In this document: piece after piece, positions 57,592 through 64,000 of the stretch | Layout: the number at the start of each line of letters is the position of its first letter | Position numbering within the stretch: position 1 is the stretch's first letter | Source: Alitta virens | Lineage: Eukaryota; Annelida; Polychaeta; Phyllodocida; Nereididae | Assembly (NCBI GenBank): GCA_932294295.1 | Contig: OW028586.1 | Coordinates: 10,383,790-10,447,789 of the forward strand | Reading direction: 5' to 3' | DNA: 64,000 nt | Notes under the pieces: model-generated | Databases searched by the model: none | The model's input: the letters and a program-made list of their open reading frames with translations, nothing else | What the model was told of the DNA's origin: nothing | Program-made: the position numbers and the translations under genes

Positions 57592-59001
57592 TTAAAGCCC
57601 GCTCTCTACATCTTGGGGGCGACCACGAGGCGTCTCAGCAGCGGTAGCGGCAGCAGCAGCGGTGGCGGCAGCGGTAGCGGCAGCAGCAGCAGCAGCGGCT
57701 GTCATGGACCTCGTCACCGGGCCACTCACTGTAGGAGACGGGGATGGCGCACCCACCAAGTCCTGCAGGGTTCTCGGGAGTCTCAATCCGCGTGGAACTG
57801 AAATAAAAAATAATAAACTTAATATCAGCATTTTTCCCCTATTATTAAAACTAATTTACTCTTTACAACGATCCGAGGATTCCCTGCTGGGATATCCCCC
57901 GCTGGTATGACGTCATTTTTAGGATCTCCCCAGCGGAGCCAGCGGAGCCAGCAGCGCCAGCAGCGCCAGCAGCGTCAGCAGCGCCACTCTTTACGTTGCG
58001 GAGGATAATAGAAGCTTCAAGATACCGCATCGCGCATGCGTTGTAGCGCGCAGCGTCAAGGGTATTCCCTCCCGGGTGACGTCATTTTTAGGATCTCCCC
58101 AGCAGCGCCAGCGGAGCCAGCGGAGCCAGCAGCGCCAGCAGTGTCAGCAGCGCCGCTCTTTTTACTACGGAGGAAAATAGAAGCTGCAAGATACCGCATC
58201 GCGCATGCGCGAAGCGATGCTTTTTTTAGATCTAATAATGTAAACATTAACGCGTGGGTAGTGCTATACAGTAAGACGCATAAACGTTCGGTTAATAATA
58301 AAAATTTAAATTTAAAAAGACTTACTTTCTAGAGAAGGGGGAGCCCTTCTCTTGCAAGCTTGACAGCGGCACATGAACATTATCACCCGGTGTATGATTT
58401 TCTGTAGCCATAATATCATGGAAACGGAACAGGGTGGTGGTGGAGCTTGTCTTCTGAATTGGTTGATTCTTCTCCATGTCTTCAGCAAACCGCACATAAC
58501 GCTTACATTCAACGTCAACAATCCAGCCAAAGACACAGAGAAAAATCCGAACCACCCTTCAACCTCCACATCAAACATTTCATCATCATCATCATCATCT
58601 TCATCATCCGTTTTGTCTTCATCATCCGTTTTGTCTTCAGCCACATCATCCACATCATCCATGACAACAGTTGATCCATCACCGGATTCGTCATTACACC
58701 CATAACTCCACTTCCTCAGCCGAGAGATACCACACACACCATAAAGTTCAACATGAAGATAACCTTCTAAATCAGAAGTCTTAACTCCATATCCATCATG
58801 CTCATCACTGAAGTGTACAACCAACACAGTCTCAGTCCTTCCTTCCAGAGGTAGGAAGGGCACAACATTGCCACACTTCATTACTGCATCTTCACAGATA
58901 CAGTAATTCCCCTCCAAACACAAAACCTGAGTTTGGACAAACTCAAACGAACCAAAAAACAATAACAATTCAAGCAATCCAAACATAGTGAAAAAAATCA
59001 T
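57592..59001 (-). CDS. Two-exon type I membrane protein with acidic stalk, novel (accessory gene B)
   Basis: Exon 1 is 59001-58326 and exon 2 is 57797-57592. The donor is AAA|GTAAGT and the acceptor TTTATTTCAG; the intron is 528 nt and the phases match (one base plus two). The product is about 293 residues: signal peptide at about 1-25 (a second Met at 6), small ectodomain with Cys 28, 34, 36, 43, 90 and 102, Asp/Glu-rich stalk at about 115-147, membrane span at about 150-173, then a basic tail with a second hydrophobic patch (about 195-211) ending in a Cys-rich CRCQAC motif. Exon 2 adds a Pro/Ser segment and an Ala-rich run ending ETPRGRPQDVESGL. Read unspliced, exon 1 stops four codons past the donor, giving a 229-residue form. 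No family recognised. Confidence 0.68.
57905..58215 (-). repeat. GC-rich tandem duplication in the gene B intron
   Basis: Two units (about 57910-58040 and 58078-58215) share GCGCATGCGCGATGCGGTATCTTG, CTTCTATT.TCCTCCG, a GGCGCTGCTG/GGCTCCGCTG run and GGGGAGATCCTAAAAATGACGTCA. On the minus strand both read in the same kind of frame (MRYL.ASI.LR..KSGAAD.AGAAG..GEILKMTS), although bases differ between copies. They may be alternative cassette exons, or just duplicated GC-rich DNA. Confidence 0.7.
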
Positions 59002-59746
59002 GTGCTCCTCTCCAATGAAAACTAGAGAATGGGGTGGAACTTGGATTTAGCAGTGAATTTTTCAGTCATATCACTAATTAATAGTAATAAAGATAAATTA
59101 ACTCTACATCAAAGCACATTATGCTTCTGATTAATGAACACAACAAAGACCTCCTTCTAGGATCAATACATCCTTGATCATTGGAGTGATTACACAGTAG
59201 GTGGGATTGGAGCAATATGAAATGATAAGACAAGATACCTTAATCCTTAATGAGTTTGAACCTACAGACACCAAACAGCTGTCAGCCCTATCAGTCTTAC
59301 ATCTAATCTGGGATAAGGTCAATTATGCTATGGTGGCATACCAAACCTAGACCAAACTGTGATTTGGGATAAAGGAGTTGGGTAATAGGTTTATAGCCTC
59401 AATGGATGCCTATCAAACTTTTAATCTGAAAAAACTCTTTCAAAGTTTACTGTTTAAACATAATAGCTGTATCTCCTCACCTCAGCAATTTTTTGAATGC
59501 ACTTAATGAATGTAATGCACCCACATGGGTTATATCCTCAGCAATTTTTTGAATGCACTTAATGAATGTAATGCACCCACATGGGTTATATTTTAGGAAA
59601 TGAAAGGGTTTTGGTTCAATTTATTGATCCATACCCCATTGCACACATGCACACATCACTGCATTTTTTTAAATTATGCAAACTAGGGATTTTTTCAAAT
59701 TTCACTTCAGTTGTGATTAGTCCACTACAGGAAAGAGATCACTAAC
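59002..59746. promoter_or_regulatory. Divergent intergenic region between gene B and RING-like gene
   Basis: The two genes read away from this 745-bp interval, so it should hold both promoters. It contains a 56-bp direct duplication at 59480-59591 (CAGCAATTTTTTGAATGCAC ... ACATGGGTTATAT). No convincing TATA box was seen for either gene. Confidence 0.4.
59480..59591 (+). repeat. 56-bp direct duplication upstream of RING-like gene
   Basis: Two essentially identical adjacent copies, starting CCTCAGCAATTTTTTG and ending CCACATGGGTTATAT, lie about 155-265 bp upstream of the ATG at 59747. Confidence 0.93.
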
Positions 59747-60421
59747 ATGGATGTGTGTGTAATATGTTTGGTAGATGGTGGTAAGCAATTGTTCTGCTGT
59801 AATGCCATAATTCACCACTCATGTTGTTCAGCATACATTAATAATTTCGATTTCGTCATTTATGGTGCTTTGAAATGTCCACACTGTCGTAAAGAGTGGC
59901 TTTTTGAAGAATTAAGCAAATTTTTACATGAGAATTTGGAGGAGAATCCAATGCTGGAAGCGCAGGAGAATCCAATGCTGGAAGCGGAGGAGAATCCAAT
60001 GCTGGAAGCGGAGGAGAATTCGGAGGAGAATTCGGAGGAGAATTCGGAGGAGAATTCGGAGGAGAATTCGGAGGAGAATTCGGAGGAGAATTCGGAGGAG
60101 AATCCGGAGGAGAATTCAATGCTGGAAGCTGAGGAGAATTCGGAGATAGGAATTGAGAGGGAAATGGTGGTATTAGAGGTGGATCAGCTGGAAGCTGGGG
60201 AGGGTGGAGATCCTCAGGTAAGTGTTGGATCACCACAGGATATTTTTGAAACGGAAGACTTTCAGGTAGGACCTTCAATTTATTATGACTCATCAATTGA
60301 TGAGATGGTGGTGGATTACAGCAGAGTCTCATTTCAAACCATCTCTGATGCAATGGTTAGAATTGTTAATGGTAGATTGGAGAGTGTTGAGTGGGAAGCT
60401 GATGAATTTTCGAGATTTTAA
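59747..60421 (+). CDS. RING/PHD-like zinc-binding protein with acidic EENS repeats
   Basis: A 224-residue protein. The N-terminus has Cys4, Cys7, Cys17/18, His23/24, Cys26/27, Cys44 and Cys47; the order is C4HC3-like and the last pair reads CPHC, as in RING E3 ligases. Residues about 65-135 are acidic repeats: three copies of EENPMLEA type, then about eight of EENS/EENP. The C-terminal 85 residues are acidic with several hydrophobic stretches and no recognised fold. A plausible role is a ubiquitin ligase or adaptor acting on a host factor; this is inferred from the N-terminal domain. CAG|GTAAGT at 60217-60225 is a strong donor-like site inside the ORF, so a spliced form with another C-terminus is possible. 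Confidence 0.75.
   Translation: MDVCVICLVDGGKQLFCCNAIIHHSCCSAYINNFDFVIYGALKCPHCRKEWLFEELSKFLHENLEENPMLEAQENPMLEAEENPMLEAEENSEENSEENSEENSEENSEENSEENSEENPEENSMLEAEENSEIGIEREMVVLEVDQLEAGEGGDPQVSVGSPQDIFETEDFQVGPSIYYDSSIDEMVVDYSRVSFQTISDAMVRIVNGRLESVEWEADEFSRF
59936..60130 (+). repeat. In-frame repeats of the acidic region of the RING-like gene
   Basis: A 24-bp unit (GAGAATCCAATGCTGGAAGC plus GGAG) occurs three times, and is followed by about eight copies of the 12-mer GAGGAGAATTCG and one more ATGCTGGAAGC unit. All keep the frame, encoding EEN-containing acidic repeats. Confidence 0.95.
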
Positions 60422-60529
60422 CTAGTTTTGGGGTATTAGTTCCAACTATTTATTACTTTTTAAAAAGTGATAAACAGTTGTATCCAACACTGACCACGTG
60501 GAGGTTCCCCAAAGTACAGTGTCACTAGT

Positions 60530-60740
60530 CCTAAATATTATTTTTTGGTGTTATGATGTTTACAGATTTCTCAATCCTGCCAGTGACATCATAACTTTTT
60601 TTATTTTATTTTTTTTGGTGTTATGATGTTTACAGATTTCTCAATCCTGCCAGTGACATCATAACTTTTTTATTTTATTTTTTTGGTGTCATGATGTTTA
60701 CAGATTTCTCAATCCTGCCAGTGACATCATAACTTTTGAA
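60530..60740 (+). repeat. Three tandem units, each with a 10-bp inverted repeat
   Basis: Units of about 65-75 bp (about 60541-60598, 60610-60668 and 60680-60737) read GGTGTTATGATGTTTACAGA ... CCAGTGACATCATAACTTTT. In copies 1 and 2 GTTATGATGT pairs with ACATCATAAC, and copy 3 has GTCATGATGT (one G-T pair). A loop of about 33 nt and T-rich linkers follow. They sit between the convergent stops of the RING-like gene (60421) and the protease (60825). A 3'-end, insulating or replication role is possible but unproven. Confidence 0.9.
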
Positions 60741-60768
60741 AATTGAAATTTTTTTTTTTTTTTGCAGT

Positions 60769-60774
60769 TTTATT
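60769..60774 (-). terminator. Poly(A) signal for the structural cassette
   Basis: A minus-strand AATAAA lies about 50 bases past the protease stop at 60825. It is the first such signal downstream of the capsid/protease block and could end a shared late mRNA. Confidence 0.5.
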
Positions 60775-60824
60775 TTTTCAGTGCGTTATTTTGACTTATG
60801 GGTAACTTAATACCGCGACAGAGG

Positions 60825-61259
60825 TCAGATAACGCTCTCATACATTAGAGAATATATAAAACTATCAAGATTCACATTTTTCAACAAACGAACGATAGAA
60901 GAAAATTCTATTCCCTGACTACGCAAAATAGTATAGAATATACAAAATTTACCGCAGTCATCGGATTTAAGGTTTTGAAGAGCGATATCATTGTATACGT
61001 ACCTACCGCACTTTTTAATTAAAAACTTGTGCCAATAAGAATGATAGTTTTCCGGGTTTTCACCCAAAGAATCAAAAAATTCGCAAGTATGATTATTCAC
61101 AAATACAGCAACCCAATGAGTGCCTGCACTATTGGCTTCATCGGTATTCAATATAGCTATAGTGTTATCTTTGATTAAATGAATATGGTTAGCAGGGTAA
61201 ACCCCACCAAACTCTGGATAGTGTCTACGTAAAATGTTAGTTATTTCCGAAGTGTTCAT
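60825..61259 (-). CDS. PRO: Adenovirus-type (Ulp1-like) cysteine protease
   Basis: A 144-residue protein with the compact catalytic layout of adenain/Ulp1-type proteases: GTHWVAV with His48-Trp49, FFDSLG with Asp63, Gln95 for the oxyanion hole, and SDDCGKFC with nucleophile Cys102. In related elements and viruses this enzyme matures capsid proteins inside the particle; that role here rests on the family and on its place directly downstream of the capsid gene. Its ATG overlaps the capsid-gene stop as ATGA, so it would be translated by reinitiation or from a separate mRNA. Length is short but normal for Polinton proteases. No breaks. Confidence 0.9.
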   Translation of the reverse strand: MNTSEITNILRRHYPEFGGVYPANHIHLIKDNTIAILNTDEANSAGTHWVAVFVNNHTCEFFDSLGENPENYHSYWHKFLIKKCGRYVYNDIALQNLKSDDCGKFCIFYTILRSQGIEFSSIVRLLKNVNLDSFIYSLMYESVI

Positions 61260-62575
61260 TGTGTAGTAATGTTTCGTGCAGCATCGATACTCAACAAGCC
61301 TTTAAATTTCCCATACAGAAAGACTACTATTGAGTCTTCCAGAGCTTTTGAAAATCTAAGTTCGAGTTTGGTTGTTCCTGTGTGCGAAATTGGAAGCAAC
61401 TCTTCAAAATTTTCTCTATTCCCTAGATCGAAGCAGAATATTGTGTATCCTCTATGGAAATCTTCGAAAGAAATGATAGAGTCTGGGTTCAGTCTGTGAA
61501 GTCTCTGCCAAGCCTCTAAATAATGAGATTGGTAAGCTGTATCACCGAATTTAACTTGAAGTGGTTTAGCTGGGAGAGAAATGTTGTTTAAATACAATCC
61601 TATCTCACTGATGTTAAAGTGACTAAAAAAATATGGATTGTGTTGGAATGAACCGCTGACAGCTGCAGATTTAGCCATACAAACGATTAATTGTTCTGGG
61701 CATTCGGTTCCGAATAAATCATTAATCGTAGCCACTTGACTACCTTTAGCTATAGTGTGAGTTCGCATTTTTGAATTGATATAAGGATATTGAGCTGATT
61801 TAAGTTTTAGGGCATCACTGATAGCAACACCAACTGCTGGGTCTAAGGTAACATGACATAACACTAGCTTAGCATCCAATATTTTAATATTAAATTTTTG
61901 TGTTAATTCGGAAGAGAGCAAGGAAAATTCGGGTGTAGAAGGCCAAAATTTCAATCCAATGTTGGTGTTGTGTAATAATAACCTTTTCTGTTTCATGAAA
62001 TCCACTCCAATAGATCCAGTCATAACAAACTCTTGCCCCTGGTTAACAAACTTTGTTCTTTTTTTCAATGCAGGGTTCCCATCCGTAACGGCATTATCAG
62101 TTCCTGCTACTGCCTTGAAATTACTACAAGTATTTATCGCAGTACTTAGATCTTTGGTGAATAATATTCCCAGTTGTTCGTCTACTTTACTCGTTAAAAG
62201 AGTATCCAGCATATATTTATAAGGATAGCAGTAAGTAGGGATATCATTAGATATCGATTGATGTTGTAAACTGAGGTCAACTTTCTGAAACATTGATGCG
62301 ATTAAACAATTTGTAGGTGCTACATCACCGGTAGCATCATATTTCTCCAATGATTCAACAAATTTGATAGGATCATTCTCCCCTATAACAATTTTACACC
62401 TAAGTTGAATGTGTGAACGGGAAAAGTCGATAAAATTTTGTGAAGTTACACTAAATTCCACACATCCGCTGGATAGTTGTGAGATTGGAAGATGTTCTAT
62501 CATTTGAGATTGCGATATTGCTTTGTTGGTAGGTTGTACGCAAAAAAGGTTGAGAGAATCATCGTGAGCTTGCAT
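61256..62575 (-). CDS. MCP: Candidate major capsid protein (F54H12.2-like family)
   Basis: A 439-residue protein with no signal peptide or membrane span. The N-terminal pattern LNLFCVQPTN (8-17), then IEHLPISQL, VEFSV and the SMFQKVDLSLQ block followed by CYPYKYMLDTLL, matches my memory of the animal-genome proteins annotated F54H12.2-like. These accompany Polinton/adintovirus-type elements and are thought to be capsid proteins. Its position between the core-like and protease genes fits a double jelly-roll shell protein, but no fold can be proved by eye. It starts one base after the core-like stop (TAA-A-ATG) and overlaps the protease start by four bases. No breaks. Confidence 0.76.
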   Translation of the reverse strand: MQAHDDSLNLFCVQPTNKAISQSQMIEHLPISQLSSGCVEFSVTSQNFIDFSRSHIQLRCKIVIGENDPIKFVESLEKYDATGDVAPTNCLIASMFQKVDLSLQHQSISNDIPTYCYPYKYMLDTLLTSKVDEQLGILFTKDLSTAINTCSNFKAVAGTDNAVTDGNPALKKRTKFVNQGQEFVMTGSIGVDFMKQKRLLLHNTNIGLKFWPSTPEFSLLSSELTQKFNIKILDAKLVLCHVTLDPAVGVAISDALKLKSAQYPYINSKMRTHTIAKGSQVATINDLFGTECPEQLIVCMAKSAAVSGSFQHNPYFFSHFNISEIGLYLNNISLPAKPLQVKFGDTAYQSHYLEAWQRLHRLNPDSIISFEDFHRGYTIFCFDLGNRENFEELLPISHTGTTKLELRFSKALEDSIVVFLYGKFKGLLSIDAARNITTQ

Positions 62576-62576
62576 T

Positions 62577-62870
62577 TTATCGTCTCCTTCTTACAACCTT
62601 TTTCTTAGTCTGTCTAGTTTTAGTGTTCTTGCTCCGGTGTTTAGATCTAGACTGAGGCGATTTTTTCTTTTTACTCGATTTTATAGCTTTGTTAATGATA
62701 GAGCGTGACATGTTATCTTTCTGTGCGGCTGCAGTTACAACTTGCAAACCTTTGCCCGATTGAGTAGTTGAATCGTTTACCACAAATATTTTTTGATTTG
62801 GTAAAATTTTTCCATCAATCATTGCAGCGTAATGCTTTTTCCAACTATCATAATCATTAATAACTGACAT
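62577..62870 (-). CDS. Small basic core-like protein
   Basis: A 97-residue protein. The first 60 residues are mixed (YDSWKKHYAAMIDGKILPNQK); residues about 65-97 are almost all Lys, Arg, Ser and Thr, ending in a run of arginines. This resembles the DNA-condensing core proteins or protamine-like tails of adenovirus-type virions. Neighbouring capsid genes support a virion-core role, but composition is the only direct evidence. Its start lies inside the last codons of the penton-like gene (14-base overlap). Confidence 0.6.
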   Translation of the reverse strand: MSVINDYDSWKKHYAAMIDGKILPNQKIFVVNDSTTQSGKGLQVVTAAAQKDNMSRSIINKAIKSSKKKKSPQSRSKHRSKNTKTRQTKKKVVRRRR

Positions 62871-63300
62871 TGTGAAAACGAAGTGTTACGTTCAGTTCCG
62901 AAAGTGATAGTGGTGGTGATGTGGTTTCTCTGGGTTTTATATATATTCTGAAGCGATTGAGTTGTCCTTGAATAGTTTTCAATTTAATCGGGCGTACGAA
63001 TTCTGTGTGAGAAACCTTCAACCCTGGTAATTGAAAAACTCGCAAGACTGGTGACAATTTTCCGTATAGAAAAGATTCCTGACACACATCGCTAAAAATA
63101 TATATCTCTTCTTTGGTTCTTTCGTTAATTCTACATCTAATGTCTAGCAATTCCACATAAGATTCCGCGCAGAGGTTGATATTTCTATCTAGTTGCACTA
63201 TAAAATCATTAGGATTATTGTCAGTGAAAATATTTTTACTATCTGTACTAGAAGCATACACCACAAACGATGTCATGATTAAGAATGTTCTTTTTCTCAT
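62857..63300 (-). CDS. Penton-like minor capsid protein
   Basis: 147 residues from the first ATG. The pattern VYASSTDSKNIFTDNNPNDF, then VQLDRNINL and VELLDI, is the characteristic start of the small jelly-roll penton/minor-capsid proteins of Polinton-like elements, as I recall them. The rest is predicted beta-rich. The start is uncertain: a TATA-like AGTATATTAC at 63320-63311 would put transcription near 63285, downstream of the first ATG, which favours Met9 at 63276, just before the conserved VYAS. The gene leads the minus-strand cassette and overlaps the core-like gene by 14 bases. Confidence 0.68.
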   Translation of the reverse strand: MRKRTFLIMTSFVVYASSTDSKNIFTDNNPNDFIVQLDRNINLCAESYVELLDIRCRINERTKEEIYIFSDVCQESFLYGKLSPVLRVFQLPGLKVSHTEFVRPIKLKTIQGQLNRFRIYIKPRETTSPPLSLSELNVTLRFHNVSY

Positions 63301-63310
63301 TCACCGCTGT

Positions 63311-63395
63311 GTAATATACTACCGGGTACTTGTACGCAAGAGTGCACCCCAGGGTTGCAGCCCTGGGTTGGAACCCCAGGGTTGGAGACCTGGAT
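63311..63395 (-). promoter_or_regulatory. Candidate late promoter with palindromic CCCAGGG words
   Basis: Upstream of the penton-like gene, CCCAGGGTTGCAGCCCTGGG and a following CCCCAGGGTTGG unit form inverted and direct repeats (63348-63385), with the TATA-like element nearer the gene. The inverted repeat CCCAGGG/CCCTGGG could form a 7-bp stem with a 6-nt loop. Promoter function is inferred. Confidence 0.45.
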
Positions 63396-63404
63396 GTACC
63401 AGTT

Positions 63405-63628
63405 CTTAGTCTAGGTCACAAAACTAGGTCACAAAACTAAGTCACAAAACTAGGTAATAAAACTAGGTCACAAAACTAGGACACAGGTCACAAAACTAGG
63501 TCACAAAACTAGGCCACAAGACTAGGTCACAGGTCACAAGACTAGGCCACAGGCCACAAGACTAGGTCACAAGACTAGGACACAAGCCTAGGTCACAAGA
63601 CTAGGTCACAAGACTAGGTCACTAGTGT
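63405..63628 (+). repeat. 13-bp tandem array (AGGTCACAAAACT)n between integrase and structural genes
   Basis: About 15 units, drifting from AGGTCACAAAACT to AGGTCACAAGACT and AGGCCACAAGACT, extend up to and into the integrase stop codon (TAG, minus strand, at 63616-63614). They contain many AGGTCA words at 13-base spacing, plus AGGTCACAGGTCA where two half-sites are one base apart. Confidence 0.93.
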
Positions 63629-64000
63629 TGCTTTTTGGAGATGTTCTATTTCACTTTTTTTCATCCATGTCGAGTGTTTCTTAGGCCAACCTAACCATTT
63701 AACCAACACTTTATCTCGTTTCCTTTTAAGTATTTTTTCTATGAGGTAAGTCTGATTATCATCAACTACCACTTTCTGCAGCTCGTTTTCTTGGAAATGC
63801 CCGTTTAAGACTTCGTTTTTCAAGTCTTTTACTACATAGATTGGTTTGATATCTCTCATAATTCTATCAGCAATGATGAAATGTTCTCTTGTCCACGATT
63901 CGTCAAATGCTCTCATGAATGGGTGTCTGACTACACTTATCCTAACCGTATCGTGTATATTAAAACGAAAATCGGTTTGTATCTTATCAGGTTGCTCCGT
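63614..64000 (-). CDS. INT: Integrase C-terminus: SH3-like region plus chromodomain (partial)
   Basis: The reading frame is open to the right edge, so only the last 128 residues are visible. The first part (FNIHDTVRIS..PFMRAFDESWTREHF..ADRI) is the SH3-like C-terminal domain seen in retrovirus-like integrases of Polintons. The end (YLIEKILKRKRDKVLVKWLGWP..HSTWM) is a chromodomain, with Tyr and Trp residues at aromatic-cage positions. The core with the DDE triad lies beyond 64000. In this family the enzyme inserts the element, and the chromodomain is thought to steer insertion towards marked chromatin. The stop lies inside a 13-bp tandem array, so the array may have eroded or set the C-terminus. 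Confidence 0.93.
   Translation of the reverse strand, partial: TEQPDKIQTDFRFNIHDTVRISVVRHPFMRAFDESWTREHFIIADRIMRDIKPIYVVKDLKNEVLNGHFQENELQKVVVDDNQTYLIEKILKRKRDKVLVKWLGWPKKHSTWMKKSEIEHLQKATLVT

Larger units (their letters stand above)
48975..64000. mobile_element. Polinton/Maverick (adintovirus-like) element, right end outside window
   Basis: About 15 kb carries the diagnostic set of a self-synthesising virus-like transposon: family B DNA polymerase, retrovirus-like integrase with chromodomain, adenovirus-type cysteine protease and capsid-type proteins, all as intact ORFs. The polymerase reads right from the left end; integrase and structural genes read left from the right side, and accessory genes lie between. 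The left boundary is inferred from repeats and an AG-starting sequence near 48975 just upstream of PolB. The integrase runs off the window, so the right terminal repeat, target duplication and any packaging ATPase are unseen. The lack of stops or frameshifts suggests a recent insertion or an intact endogenous virus-like copy. Assignment to the class is firm; the exact boundary is not. Confidence 0.93.

Noticed and set aside
58373..58705. Plus-strand Ser-rich ORFs opposite gene B
   Set aside because: Antisense of the Asp/Glu stalk codons; no signal or domain.
59856..60353. 165-codon minus-strand ORF (Pro-Asn-Ser-Pro repeats)
   Set aside because: Antisense shadow of the acidic repeat region of the RING-like gene.
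63405..63628. CRISPR-like array
   Set aside because: Contiguous 13-bp tandem units with no unique spacers, in animal DNA.

Overview
The window is AT-rich, intron-containing animal DNA. About 49 kb of repeat-laden, gene-poor host sequence is followed, from about 49.0 kb to the right edge, by a large virus-like DNA transposon of the Polinton/Maverick (adintovirus-like) class. The phylum cannot be decided from sequence alone. The tRNA-derived SINEs, the many small foldback/TIR elements, the abundant microsatellites and the typical Polinton gene set suggest a marine invertebrate with a fairly large genome.

Host part (1-48.97 kb). I find no complete gene. The best-supported host coding sequence is two exons on the minus strand (35463-35339 and 34366-34228) with matching phases and good splice sites; I do not recognise the gene. 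The rest is interspersed repeats: (a) a TIR element of about 300 bp, seven copies, carrying CCAAT and TTCCCGCC motifs (MITE-A); (b) a foldback MITE of about 140 bp flanked by TA, four copies (MITE-B); (c) a two-copy element starting ACAGTTA (MITE-D); (d) a tRNA-derived SINE family, about 15 pieces; (e) many fragments of an element whose ends read like CAGTGAAACCTCG..TTAAGACCAC; (f) a dispersed unit of about 100 bp, four copies; and micro- and minisatellites.

Virus-like element (about 48.98 kb to beyond 64 kb). Going right: candidate terminal repeats; a giant protein-primed-type DNA polymerase B (+) with ten zinc fingers and an OTU-like block; a three-exon single-pass membrane protein (-); a CARD-only protein (+) whose stop overlaps the start of a 110-residue ORF; a two-exon type I membrane protein (-); a RING-like protein with acidic repeats (+); then a tight minus-strand cassette of penton-like protein, basic core-like protein, candidate major capsid protein and adenovirus-type protease; and finally the C-terminus of a chromodomain integrase running off the right edge. 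All visible ORFs are intact, so the copy looks young or functional. A packaging ATPase and the right terminus are not in the window.

Reading the genes together: integrase and PolB would serve integration and replication; capsid, penton, core and protease genes imply a virion; the CARD and RING-like genes, lying between the replication and structural blocks, look like host-interaction genes; the two spliced membrane proteins have no known counterpart that I can name. The accessory block at 54.8-60.4 kb is the most novel part of the window.
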